Assembly: GCF_900182815.1 (NCBI RefSeq)
Contig: NZ_FXUA01000006.1
Location: 186,001-250,000 of the forward strand
Length of the DNA: 64,000 nucleotides
Reading direction: 5' to 3'
DNA from: Algoriphagus winogradskyi
Lineage (GTDB): Bacteria > Bacteroidota > Bacteroidia > Cytophagales > Cyclobacteriaceae
This document shows positions 8,603 through 17,628 of the stretch, in pieces. A model generated the notes under the pieces. It was not told where the DNA came from, searched no databases, and saw only the letters and a program-made list of their open reading frames with translations. Position 1 is the first letter of the stretch. Each line of letters begins with the position of its first letter. A program made the position numbers and the translations under genes.

Positions 8603-9985
8603 ATGTTTAAATCAAAGCTTTATTTACTAACGATTCTAGCCTTTAGCATTTTCAAGTTGGATGCAAATGCTCAAGAGGTTCAGCCTTTGGAGACACTGCA
8701 GCTCAACCTCAAGGAGACGCTGCAATATGCTTTAGAGAATAATGTAGATGCCAAGAATGCCAAGCTGGAAGTGATGGTGTCTCAGACTACAATTAAGGAG
8801 GAGACGGCGGCTGGATTACCCCAGATAAACGGAACTGTAGGGATAAATTATAACCCATTGGTGCAGGTGGTATTCCTGCCAAATGAGCCACCTTTCGGTG
8901 ATCCTACCAATCCTTCTGATGTAATACCTGCACGATTTGGAGTAAACTATTCAGCAAATGCAGGAGTTAATTTGACTCAAATGATATTTGATGGGTCTTT
9001 TTTCGTTGGCTTAAGAGCTGCAAAAACCTACAAAGCATTGACTGAATTTGACAAGGTAAAGGTGGAGAACGATGTCATTGAAAATGTGAAAAAAGCATAC
9101 TTCGGGGTTTTGGTCAATGCAGAACGAATTAAGCTTTCGCAGGCGAATCTAACTAGAATTGATTCACTTCTGGAAGAAACAAAAGCCCTGAATCAAGCTG
9201 GATTCACAGAAAAAGTTGACGTTTCCAGGATTCAGGTTCAACGAAACAATACCTTTTCCCAATTAAAGCGAAGCATCACTGCCTATGATATTTCTAAGCA
9301 ACTTTTGAAAATCCAGCTTGGGCTTCCGAAAAATTACGACATCGTTATCACTGAAACCTTAGCTGAGCTTAATCCTGAAGAAGACATAGCCGCTCTTCAA
9401 ACTATGGAAGGAATGCACCGAGTGGAAATGGATCAGTTGGAAACCAACCTAGAATTGGCCCAACTGGATCTTAAGTATAATACATCTCAATACATGCCGA
9501 CGCTGGATCTCAGTGCTAATTTCAATAGATCAGGTGCAGGAGATTCATTCAATACACTTTTCAAATCGATAAATTGGTTCAGTTCTTCGATGATTGGGGT
9601 GTCGATGAACATTCCGATTTTTGACGGATTATCTAAAAGCGCTAGAATTCAGCGTAATAGAATTCAACTGCAGCAGCTAGAAAACCAAAGATTCTATTTG
9701 GGACAGAATATTCAATTAGAGATTTATCAAGCAAAGCAAAATCTAGCGAATGATTTGGAAGTATTGGCTGTGCAAAAAGAAAGTATGGCACTAGCTCAAG
9801 AAGTCTACGATATTTCCAAAATCAAATATAATGAAGGTGTAGGCTCCAACTTAGAAGTAGTAGAAGCTGATGCGGCATTAATAGAATCAGAAATCAATTA
9901 CCTCGGTGCTCTTTACGATGGCCTAATTTCCAAAGTTGACTTGGAAAAGGCGCTGGGGATTTTAAAAGAAGGTATCATTGACTAA
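8603..9985 (+). CDS. TolC-family outer membrane efflux protein
   Basis: The 460-residue protein has a signal peptide ending near residue 23 (NAQE). Two repeated long-helix regions follow, with the usual OMF pattern LkeTLqYALENNvDaKNAKLE near the N-terminus and a second repeat with YDISKIKYNEGVGSNLEVVEA near the C-terminus. It should form the trimeric outer membrane exit duct of the tripartite pump made with the next two genes. It starts 66 bp after the TetR gene. A small inverted repeat (TTCTCTT/AAGAGAA, 9993-10012) without a T run lies between it and the adaptor gene; it might tune relative expression but is not a convincing terminator. Confidence 0.93.
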   Translation: MFKSKLYLLTILAFSIFKLDANAQEVQPLETLQLNLKETLQYALENNVDAKNAKLEVMVSQTTIKEETAAGLPQINGTVGINYNPLVQVVFLPNEPPFGDPTNPSDVIPARFGVNYSANAGVNLTQMIFDGSFFVGLRAAKTYKALTEFDKVKVENDVIENVKKAYFGVLVNAERIKLSQANLTRIDSLLEETKALNQAGFTEKVDVSRIQVQRNNTFSQLKRSITAYDISKQLLKIQLGLPKNYDIVITETLAELNPEEDIAALQTMEGMHRVEMDQLETNLELAQLDLKYNTSQYMPTLDLSANFNRSGAGDSFNTLFKSINWFSSSMIGVSMNIPIFDGLSKSARIQRNRIQLQQLENQRFYLGQNIQLEIYQAKQNLANDLEVLAVQKESMALAQEVYDISKIKYNEGVGSNLEVVEADAALIESEINYLGALYDGLISKVDLEKALGILKEGIID

Positions 9986-10041
9986 ACCGACCTTCTCTTT
10001 CTAGCAAGAGAATCATTCAATCACGACAATATCACTATATC

Positions 10042-11175
10042 ATGAACGCAACATATAAATTTTTACCCTTGATCGCACTTGCTTTGGTTGGCATTTCCTG
10101 TGCTTCTGAAGATGGAGTAGAGGCTAAAAAAGCTGAATTGGAAAAGCTTAAAACGGAGTCAAACGAAATTACCAATCAAATTAAGGAGTTGGAAGCGGAG
10201 TTAATTCAGCTTGATCCTGAGTTTGCGAAAGCAAATCATAAATCGATTCTGATCACTACAGCTCAGGCTAAGAAGGGAAGATTTGAGCATTACGTAGAAG
10301 TTACCGGATCGGTGCTTTCCAAAAAGAACGTAAGCATCAGTGCAGAGACCTCCGGTAGAATTCTGGAAGTACCGGCGATGGAAGGGATGAGAGTGGCGAA
10401 AGGCGAAGTCTTGGCAAGAATCGACTCAGAATCCATTCAGAGATCAATCGATGAGTTGGAGAATACCTTAGACCTTGCTACCACGCTGTTTGAAAAGCAA
10501 GATCGACTGTGGAAGCAGCAGATCGGAACTGAAGTTCAGTACTTGGAAGCTAAAAACAGGAAAGAAGGACTCGAGAGAAACTTGGCTTCTTTGAAAACTG
10601 AATTGTCTAAGTCGGTAATTCGTGCGCCTTTCTCTGGTACTATAGAAACTGTTCAAGTGAGGTTGGGAGAATTGGTTCAGCCTGGTGCTCCGATGTTTCA
10701 ATTTGTAGGTGAAAGTGATTTATTTATTGAGGCAGATATTTCTGAGTCCTATGTGGGAGTTTTGGCTAAAGGAGACTCAGTGGATGTGAACTTTCCATCG
10801 ATCAATAAAGATATTCAGACCAAGGTGTCTGCTGTAGGTGCGATCATCAACCCAAATAACAGAACATTCAAAGTGGAGGTTTATCTCCCGAATATGCCGA
10901 TGGTGAAGCCAAATATGATTTCTGTTTTGAAAATCCAGGATTATGAAAATAATAACGCAGTGACTGTACCAAGTTATTTGATTCTGAGTGACAATAAGGG
11001 TGATTACATCTTTGTAGTAGAAGAAGGGATTGCGAAGAAAAAATATGTGGAGCGAGGAAAGACTTTTGATAAGGATACTGAAATCCTAGCAGGTTTAGAA
11101 GGCAATGAAGTGCTTGTAGATAAAGGCTTCAGAGAAGTAGGAGATAATTTCAATGTGAATATAGCTCAGTTGTAA
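10042..11175 (+). CDS. RND efflux periplasmic adaptor (membrane fusion protein), lipoprotein
   Basis: The 377-residue protein has a lipoprotein signal (LVGISC, Cys at about 20) and a heptad-rich segment (about 27-57). A lipoyl/hairpin core follows: VSISAETSGRILEVPAMEGM and, on the other side of the helical hairpin, VIRAPFSGTIETVQVRLGE. The barrel domain includes ADISESYVGVLAKGDSV. It bridges the inner membrane RND pump and the TolC-like channel. The RND gene starts only 4 bp after its stop, which indicates translational coupling. The early coiled coil before the first lipoyl half is more extended than in AcrA-type adaptors but is common in Bacteroidota versions. Confidence 0.93.
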   Translation: MNATYKFLPLIALALVGISCASEDGVEAKKAELEKLKTESNEITNQIKELEAELIQLDPEFAKANHKSILITTAQAKKGRFEHYVEVTGSVLSKKNVSISAETSGRILEVPAMEGMRVAKGEVLARIDSESIQRSIDELENTLDLATTLFEKQDRLWKQQIGTEVQYLEAKNRKEGLERNLASLKTELSKSVIRAPFSGTIETVQVRLGELVQPGAPMFQFVGESDLFIEADISESYVGVLAKGDSVDVNFPSINKDIQTKVSAVGAIINPNNRTFKVEVYLPNMPMVKPNMISVLKIQDYENNNAVTVPSYLILSDNKGDYIFVVEEGIAKKKYVERGKTFDKDTEILAGLEGNEVLVDKGFREVGDNFNVNIAQL

Positions 11176-11179
11176 AAAG

Positions 11180-14100
11180 ATGTCGGAAAATCAAAAACCA
11201 ATAAAAACACGAGAGTTTGGGTTATCCAGTTTATCTGTAGATAACTCCACCTCAGTGGTGATCCTTACACTGATCATTTCTTTTCTTGGCTTAAGTGCTT
11301 ATCGCAATATGCCAAAGGAGAGTTTTCCGGAGATTGTAATACCTACAGTCTATGTGGGCACACCTTATCCTGGGAATTCCCCAGTGGATATGGAAAATCT
11401 AATCACCAGACCGATTGAAAAGGAGCTCAAATCTATCAACGACGTAAAGGATATCACTTCCACATCAGTTCAGGACTTTTCCTCTATAGTAGTAGAGTTC
11501 AATCCAGGTGTGGAAATCTCTAAGGCGATACAGGATGTAAAGGATGCTGTAGATAAATCAAAGAGCGAATTACCTACAGACTTGGATCAAGATCCAAATG
11601 TATTGGAGATCAATACCTCCGATTTCCCGATTATGAATGTGAATATTTCGGGTAATTACTCAGAAGCAGAATTGAAGAAATTTGGGGAATATCTAGAGGA
11701 TGAGATTGAGAAACTTGCTGAAATATCCAAGGCCGACTTAGCTGGGACTGTAGAGCGTGAGATTCAAATCAACGCCGATCCCTATAAAATGGAATCAGTT
11801 GGGGTGAGTTTTGGTGATATTTCCTCTGCGATTCAGTCAGAAAATGTAACGATCTCAGGAGGAAATATTCGTGCTGGAGATTTTCAACGCACCCTACGTG
11901 TTGATGGTGAATTTACAGATCCTATGGATTTGTTGGATATTATCGTCAAAACTGATAATCAGAAGATCGTTTACCTACGGGATATAGCAGAGGTAAAAGA
12001 TACTTATAAAGAGAGAACGACTTATGCCAGAAGCAAGAATCTACCGGTAGTCACGATCAACGTGGTGAAACGTAGTGGAGAGAACTTGTTGAATGCTGCA
12101 GATAAAATCAAGGAGATAATAGATGAAACTAAAGCAAATAGGTTTCCTCCGGATCTCGAAATTACTATTACAAACGATCAGTCTAAAGCGACCAGACTTC
12201 AAGTTTCTGATTTGGAAAACTCCATCATTTTTGGGGTGATTCTAGTGGTGTTGGTATTGATGTTTTTCCTAGGTTTCAGGAACGCACTTTTTGTAGGTAT
12301 CGCGATCCCACTTTCCATGTTTATTTCATTCTTGGTGCTGAATGCATTTGGGATTACACTGAACCTCATGGTGCTTTTCTCTTTGATTCTTGCACTGGGT
12401 ATGCTGGTGGATAATGGTATTGTGGTGGTAGAGAATATCTATCGATTGATGTCCGAAGGAAAGAGCGCTGTGCAAGCAGCAAAAGAAGGTGTGGGAGAAG
12501 TAGCCTGGCCGATTATAACCTCTACTGCTACTACGCTGGCTGCATTCCTTCCACTGGCTTTTTGGCAGGATACGGTAGGGGAGTTTATGAAGTTCCTTCC
12601 TATTACCTTGATTATCGTATTATCATCTTCCCTTTTTGTAGCGCTGGTTATAAATCCAGTGTTGACCGCGCTATATATGAAAGTTGAGGATGTAACAAAA
12701 GATAAGCCGAAGCAAAAATCCATCATTGTAGCAGGGGTTTTATTGGTTTTCTCTACACTGTTTTATCTGATAGGTTGGACAGCTTTCGGTTCTTTGATGC
12801 TAATTGGTTCCTTGCTGACTGTCTTCAATGTCTTTCTGCTGAGAAAGGCAATCCGATGGTTTCAGACAGTGTTTTTGGTTAAGTTGGAAAACATGTATGA
12901 GTCTATATTGACTTATGCGCTCAATGGTAAAAAGCCCTACGGGTTCTTAGGCGGAACTGTCTTATTGCTAGTTTTATCCCTGATGTTGCTTGTAGTTAGA
13001 GCTCCTGAGGTACTCTTTTTTCCAGATAACCAGCCGCAGCTGATCAATGTCTTTGTGGAATTTCCAATCGGAACGGATATAGAAGCCACAAATGATTTTG
13101 TGGATGAGATGGAAGACGAACTAATGGTGGCGCTAGCAGATTATGAGGATATTTTGGAGTCTGTTATTTCCCAGGTTGGCGAAGGTACAGGCGATCCAAT
13201 TGAGGGGCCGAGCAATCAGCCAACTCCGCACAAAGCCAAGATCACCATAGGATTTGTGGATTACATCGACAGACAAGGCGTAAATACGAATGGTGCTATG
13301 GAGGTGATTCGTGACTTGGCTGTGAAATATCCGGGTGTTTTGGTGACTGTAGATAAGCAGAGAAATGGACCTCCAGTAGGAAAAGCGATCAATTTGGAGT
13401 TTGCTGGAGAAGACTATGATCAGTTGATTGCTTTTGTCAACAAAACAAGAGAATACCTAAACGATCAAAATATTCCGGGTGTTGAAGAATTGAAGTCTGA
13501 TTTGTCACTTGGCAACCCAGAAGTTATTTTGGATATAGATCGTGAAAAAGCTAGGAGATTTGGGCTTTCCACATCCCAAATAGCAACTGACCTTAGGACT
13601 GCGCTTTTTGGTTTGGAAGTTTCCAAATACAAAGAAGGAGAGGATGATTATCCTATTCAGCTGAGGTTAAAAGAAGGTTTTAGATACGATATCAATACCT
13701 TGGTCAATAAGAAGATTGGCTTTAGAGATAAGTTTGGTGAGAAACGAGAAGTGCCTATATCAGCTGTAGCTGAAGTGAAATATGGTTCTACCTATGGATC
13801 GGTAAAAAGAAAAGATCTAGAGAAAGCCATAACGATTTATTCCAATGTGCTCGATGGCTACAATGCCACTGTGGTGAATTCACAGATTCAAGCAGCTCTT
13901 CAAAACCACGAAGTGCCTGATGGAATTTCAGTAAAGTACACTGGTGAGCAGGAAGAGCAGCAGAAATCAATGGAGTTCTTGATGGGCGCCTTGGGAATTG
14001 CAGTTTCCTTGATTTTCTTAATCATAGTGGCGCAGTTTAATTCCGTTACCACTCCATTTATTATCATGGCGTCGGTTGTTTTGAGTACCATTGGGGTGTT

Positions 14101-14584
14101 TTTGGGCCTAGTGATTTTCAATATGGATTTCGTTGTGATCATGACAGGTATCGGGATTATTTCCTTGGCCGGTGTTGTAGTAAACAATGCGATCGTGTTG
14201 ATTGACTACACCAACTTGGTGCGTGAGCGAAAAAGAGACGAGCTTGGTATGGGGCCAAAAGAGCATTTGCCTTTCCCACTGATGATAGCAAGTATTGTGG
14301 AATCTGGTAAAACCAGACTACGTCCAGTGTTGTTGACTGCGATCACAACGGTATTAGGATTGATTCCTTTAGCGATTGGTATGAACATTAATTTCGGGAC
14401 TTTGCTTAGCTCATTTGATCCACAGTTTTATGTGGGAGGGGATAACGCAGCTTTCTGGGGGCCGATGGCTTGGACGGTAATATTTGGGTTAACCTTTGCG
14501 ACCTTCCTTACGTTAGTCATCGTACCAGTCATGTATTTGTTGGCAGATAAACTCAACATGAGAATCAGCAAACTTAAATCTTGA
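11180..14584 (+). CDS. RND multidrug efflux permease (AcrB/HAE-like)
   Basis: The 1134-residue proton-driven inner membrane transporter has the usual duplicated layout: TM1, large periplasmic loop, TM2-6, TM7, second loop, TM8-12. The TM4 motif GMLVDNGIVVVENI carries the acidic residue typical of proton-relay HAE pumps. The phrase LLTAITTVLGLIPLAIG lies near the C-terminus. An additional hydrophobic pair at about residues 512-560, between the two halves, is absent from AcrB and accounts for much of the extra length over about 1040 residues. It is the last gene of the TetR-controlled operon and is closed by a strong terminator. Substrate class cannot be read from sequence. Confidence 0.95.
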   Translation: MSENQKPIKTREFGLSSLSVDNSTSVVILTLIISFLGLSAYRNMPKESFPEIVIPTVYVGTPYPGNSPVDMENLITRPIEKELKSINDVKDITSTSVQDFSSIVVEFNPGVEISKAIQDVKDAVDKSKSELPTDLDQDPNVLEINTSDFPIMNVNISGNYSEAELKKFGEYLEDEIEKLAEISKADLAGTVEREIQINADPYKMESVGVSFGDISSAIQSENVTISGGNIRAGDFQRTLRVDGEFTDPMDLLDIIVKTDNQKIVYLRDIAEVKDTYKERTTYARSKNLPVVTINVVKRSGENLLNAADKIKEIIDETKANRFPPDLEITITNDQSKATRLQVSDLENSIIFGVILVVLVLMFFLGFRNALFVGIAIPLSMFISFLVLNAFGITLNLMVLFSLILALGMLVDNGIVVVENIYRLMSEGKSAVQAAKEGVGEVAWPIITSTATTLAAFLPLAFWQDTVGEFMKFLPITLIIVLSSSLFVALVINPVLTALYMKVEDVTKDKPKQKSIIVAGVLLVFSTLFYLIGWTAFGSLMLIGSLLTVFNVFLLRKAIRWFQTVFLVKLENMYESILTYALNGKKPYGFLGGTVLLLVLSLMLLVVRAPEVLFFPDNQPQLINVFVEFPIGTDIEATNDFVDEMEDELMVALADYEDILESVISQVGEGTGDPIEGPSNQPTPHKAKITIGFVDYIDRQGVNTNGAMEVIRDLAVKYPGVLVTVDKQRNGPPVGKAINLEFAGEDYDQLIAFVNKTREYLNDQNIPGVEELKSDLSLGNPEVILDIDREKARRFGLSTSQIATDLRTALFGLEVSKYKEGEDDYPIQLRLKEGFRYDINTLVNKKIGFRDKFGEKREVPISAVAEVKYGSTYGSVKRKDLEKAITIYSNVLDGYNATVVNSQIQAALQNHEVPDGISVKYTGEQEEQQKSMEFLMGALGIAVSLIFLIIVAQFNSVTTPFIIMASVVLSTIGVFLGLVIFNMDFVVIMTGIGIISLAGVVVNNAIVLIDYTNLVRERKRDELGMGPKEHLPFPLMIASIVESGKTRLRPVLLTAITTVLGLIPLAIGMNINFGTLLSSFDPQFYVGGDNAAFWGPMAWTVIFGLTFATFLTLVIVPVMYLLADKLNMRISKLKS

Positions 14585-14613
14585 TTGGATTAAGGTTGGT
14601 GGTTTTTTTTGTT

Positions 14614-14646
14614 AAAACCTCCGGGGCTATGTCTCGGAGGTTTTTT
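14614..14646 (+). terminator. Rho-independent terminator of the RND operon
   Basis: AAAACCTCCG / CGGAGGTTTT hairpin (10-bp arms, about 12-nt loop) running into a T run. Confidence 0.9.
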
Positions 14647-14723
14647 ATGTTTTGAGGGATATATTTTTTCCCTTTCAAGCATGGAATTTGTAAGTTCGCC
14701 ATCCCAAATAGTTGAATGAAGAG

Positions 14724-15224
14724 ATGGAAGAACTAAAGTGGTATGTGATGTACACAACTTCACGATCTGAAAAGAAAGTGGCAGATAGATTGAAGGAAAG
14801 AGGCTTTGAAGTCTATTTGCCGATGATTGAGGAGCTGCGGCAATGGTCGGACCGTAAGAAGAAAGTGCAAAGAGCCATGTTCAATGGGTATGTTTTCGTT
14901 AAAACGAAACGAAACCAACTTTGGGAATGTCTACAGGTTCCTGGAGGAGTTAAATTTGTTCATTTTTCCGGGAATCATGCCACTGTACGAGAAGAAGATC
15001 TGGATATTATTAAGCGGGTTATAGAAACTGGTGTAGGCGTTGAATCTGACGGGTCTAGTATTGATCCAGGAGAAAAAGTACTAGTCATCGGCGGGCCTCT
15101 TCAGAATATGACTGGAGAAGTTATTGAGAAAGGGAATAAGGATTACTTCCTGATTAGAATTCCTGGTATTTACCAAAATCTGCTAATCTCCCTTCCTCGG
15201 AAATTTTTGGAGGTGACTTCCTAA
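14724..15224 (+). CDS. NusG-like transcription antiterminator (UpxY/NusG-SP type)
   Basis: From the ATG at 14724 the product is about 166 residues. A TTG four codons upstream (14712) is an alternative start. The N-terminal NGN domain begins LKWYVMYTTSRSEKKVADRL and includes KVQRAMFNGYVFVK. A C-terminal KOW-like segment reads DPGEKVLVIGGPLQNMTGEV. Short specialised NusG paralogues of this kind in Bacteroidota (UpxY) act on one operon, usually a polysaccharide cluster, by letting RNA polymerase read through terminators. Here the gene stands alone between two intrinsic terminators and no polysaccharide operon follows, so its target is not evident. Confidence 0.85.
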   Translation: MEELKWYVMYTTSRSEKKVADRLKERGFEVYLPMIEELRQWSDRKKKVQRAMFNGYVFVKTKRNQLWECLQVPGGVKFVHFSGNHATVREEDLDIIKRVIETGVGVESDGSSIDPGEKVLVIGGPLQNMTGEVIEKGNKDYFLIRIPGIYQNLLISLPRKFLEVTS

Positions 15225-15231
15225 ACAAACG

Positions 15232-15267
15232 AAAGCCCGTTCTTCAGAGATGAACGGGCTTTCTTTT
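15232..15267. terminator. Bidirectional-looking terminator between converging genes
   Basis: AAAGCCCGTTC / GAACGGGCTTT hairpin (11-bp perfect arms, 9-nt loop) with T-rich sequence to the right and A-rich sequence to the left. It can serve both the NusG-like gene (+) and the outer membrane protein gene (-) that converge here. Confidence 0.85.
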
Positions 15268-15288
15268 CAATGTGTCTTGTATGGTTTT

Positions 15289-15993
15289 TTAATCCTTAAA
15301 CTGGGAGAAGAAATATCTTCTATAAACGATTTGTCCCTGTACCAGATGGTCTCCAAATCTATTGAAACCTACATTTCCATCTAGGTTGTCGGTGAAAGTT
15401 GCTAGCAAGGTCCCTTCCAAAGCAATGTCTGAATACGGCCCAAGCGTATAGCTCACTCCGCCTCTGATTGGTACATAACCTGTGGTGATTTTTTCATTGG
15501 TCGGTATTTCATCTTCACTAAAAGATTTGGTTTGATCTGTGTTTGCATGCATTACTCCAAGGCCAAGGCCAATGTAGAAATTAAACATGCTTCTGTTCAT
15601 ATGATTTCCAAAAGGGACAACATACATACTTGGCATAATGTCAAAATAATAAACAGATCCTACTGCGGTAAATGCTGAATTGTTCGCGGCCCATATATCG
15701 GTTACAGCTTTGTTAGGGTCACCTCCACTAGAGATCCATTGTAAGCCACCGGTTGCCCTTACCTCAAATCGGTCATTTAACCTTTTGGTCAATGAAGCAG
15801 AAATTGAAGGCTTTATTTCAAAATTTATAGCTCGGTATTGTCCACCATTATCCATATAAGCGAAAGAAGGACCAACCCCAATGCTCAGAATATTGTCTCT
15901 CGAATTTTTCTCTTTATAAAAGCTCTGGGCCGGTAAATTTATACTGGCAAAAAGAAATATAACTAGTGCGGAAAGCTTGAAAAGAGTTGACAT
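15289..15993 (-). CDS. Outer membrane beta-barrel protein (porin family, unknown role)
   Basis: The 234-residue protein has a signal peptide (hydrophobic core about residues 6-18, cleavage near NLPAQS). Alternating amphipathic strands rich in Gly and aromatic residues follow, for example SIGVGPSFAYMDNGG and FYIGLGLGVMHANT, and the protein ends in an aromatic-containing strand. This is typical of the small 8-strand outer membrane barrels of Bacteroidota. No substrate or partner is suggested. It converges with the NusG-like gene and lies downstream of the xseB end on the same strand, with 137 bp between. Confidence 0.75.
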   Translation of the reverse strand: MSTLFKLSALVIFLFASINLPAQSFYKEKNSRDNILSIGVGPSFAYMDNGGQYRAINFEIKPSISASLTKRLNDRFEVRATGGLQWISSGGDPNKAVTDIWAANNSAFTAVGSVYYFDIMPSMYVVPFGNHMNRSMFNFYIGLGLGVMHANTDQTKSFSEDEIPTNEKITTGYVPIRGGVSYTLGPYSDIALEGTLLATFTDNLDGNVGFNRFGDHLVQGQIVYRRYFFSQFKD

Positions 15994-16130
15994 AATAGAG
16001 ATTCCTAAATAAGTGAAATGACCTTAGCGTAGGACTTGATTGCAAATTTGGCAACAAATATGCCAATACCCTGCATGGAATTATATTTAAAACAGATAAA
16101 AGCGGAAAAAAGTATATTTTAAATAAAAAT

Positions 16131-16319
16131 TTAAGCGCCTTCAAAGGCTTTTTTGATGTCCTCCTCTGTGGTTTTTAGCTTAGTTCTGCAGGATTTCACG
16201 AGCTCAGCCGCTTCTTTTACTAGTGCAGAAAGTTCGTCAACACTTTTCTTTCCTTCCTCTAGCTCCGCCAATATTGTCTCCAATCGGCTCATAGCTTCAT
16301 TGTACTTTAGTTCACTCAT
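16131..16319 (-). CDS. xseB: Exodeoxyribonuclease VII small subunit
   Basis: The 62-residue helical protein contains the conserved family phrase YNEAMSRLETILAELEEGKKS and a second helix ELVKSCRTKLKTTEEDI. It binds XseA and stabilises the single-strand-specific nuclease. Its ATG overlaps the xseA stop by 4 nt (ATGA), so the two are translationally coupled. Confidence 0.93.
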   Translation of the reverse strand: MSELKYNEAMSRLETILAELEEGKKSVDELSALVKEAAELVKSCRTKLKTTEEDIKKAFEGA

Positions 16320-17626
16320 TTTTCCTCAATTTGTGTAATTGTGCTGCTGATTTTATACTTGGACGTATGGGTTTGCAAATTATCCCCTAGCTGGATTTTT
16401 GCAGTATTAATGGGCTTTCCATAGATTTCTGAGCGCGTGTATCCTCTGGCTAATATGGAGGCTGGATCCAATTGGCGAAGCAAAGATTCCTTGGAGTCTA
16501 GGTTTTGCTTTTCCTTTTTCAAAAAAGTATCCAATCCCCGAATCATGTTTTTCTCAAATGAAGCCAAGTTGTTTTCCTGAATCTGAAGTATGTTTCTTCC
16601 AGAAATTCGTATGCGAGTAATCGAAGAATTTAACTTCTCTGCTTCAAGTTTCAGTCGGCTTTCCGCCAAAGCCTTTATCTGATGAGAGGTTTGATGGATT
16701 CTGTTTTGCTCTTCGGCAAGTTTTTGTCGCGTTGCCCGATCCAGACGAAGCATTGCCAATCCAAGATTCTCTTCAAATTCCCGAAAGCCTGAAAGTAAAA
16801 ACTCGGCCACTGCTGTTGGAGTCTTGAGTTTGGTGTGTGCCACCAAATCTGCAATGCTTTCATCCCGCTCATGCCCGATTCCAGTTAAGACCGGTAGCGG
16901 GAAATTTGCAATTTTGGCAGCAAGCCTGTAATCATCAAAGCAATCCAAATCCAATTGTGCACCACCACCCCGTATTATTACGACGGCTTCTATTCCCAGC
17001 TCTTCTTTTAACCCATCTATTTCATCCAAGCTTCTGGTCAAAGAGACCACCGCTTCATTTCCTTGCATTGCTGAAGGAAATAGCTTGTGATAAACTTGGT
17101 AACCGTAGGCATTATTTTCCAATTGATTAACAAAGTCACCGTAACCAGCTGCGGTCGGACTGCTGATAATCGCGATTCTCTGGATAACTGCAGGTAGAAT
17201 ATGCCTTCCATTTAGACGAAGCAAACCTTCCTGGGAAAGTCTATCGATGGTTTCTTGGCGGATTCTAGCTCTTTCACCCAAGGAAAAGGAGGGGTCGATA
17301 TCCTTTACATTGATGCTCAGTCCATAGACAGGATGGAAGTTCACTGCTACTTGAGCTAGTACTTTCATGCCGTTCTTGATGCTGGATCCTGTAATAGATT
17401 CAAATCTTGCTGCTACGGCTCTATAGGCAAAAGACCAAAGGTTTGCTTTGATCTTCGCTTGTACGGTATTTCCCTGCTTTTCTACTAATTCAAAATAGGC
17501 ATGCCCTTGCGGAGCCTGGCGAAAATCTGCGATTTCACCGATCACCCAAATCACCGGATCCAATTCCGTCTCCAAGGCCAATTGTATCAGCCTGTTGAGT
17601 TCAGATATCGATCTGGCATTTTGCAT
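16316..17626 (-). CDS. xseA: Exodeoxyribonuclease VII large subunit
   Basis: The product is 436 residues from the ATG at 17626 (MQNARSISELNRLIQ). The frame is open for 30 codons further upstream, but that part is merely dapA sequence read in another frame, so it is not the start. The protein has an N-terminal OB-fold (IWVIGEIADFRQAPQGHAYFEL) and the catalytic core with the family hallmarks ISSPTAAGYGDF, VVIIRGGGAQLDLDCFDD and TGIGHERDESIADLVAH. A long coiled-coil C-terminal region follows that binds multiple XseB copies. It degrades single-stranded DNA to oligonucleotides. It starts 2 nt after the dapA stop and overlaps xseB. Confidence 0.95.
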   Translation of the reverse strand: MQNARSISELNRLIQLALETELDPVIWVIGEIADFRQAPQGHAYFELVEKQGNTVQAKIKANLWSFAYRAVAARFESITGSSIKNGMKVLAQVAVNFHPVYGLSINVKDIDPSFSLGERARIRQETIDRLSQEGLLRLNGRHILPAVIQRIAIISSPTAAGYGDFVNQLENNAYGYQVYHKLFPSAMQGNEAVVSLTRSLDEIDGLKEELGIEAVVIIRGGGAQLDLDCFDDYRLAAKIANFPLPVLTGIGHERDESIADLVAHTKLKTPTAVAEFLLSGFREFEENLGLAMLRLDRATRQKLAEEQNRIHQTSHQIKALAESRLKLEAEKLNSSITRIRISGRNILQIQENNLASFEKNMIRGLDTFLKKEKQNLDSKESLLRQLDPASILARGYTRSEIYGKPINTAKIQLGDNLQTHTSKYKISSTITQIEEK

Positions 17627-17628
17627 TC

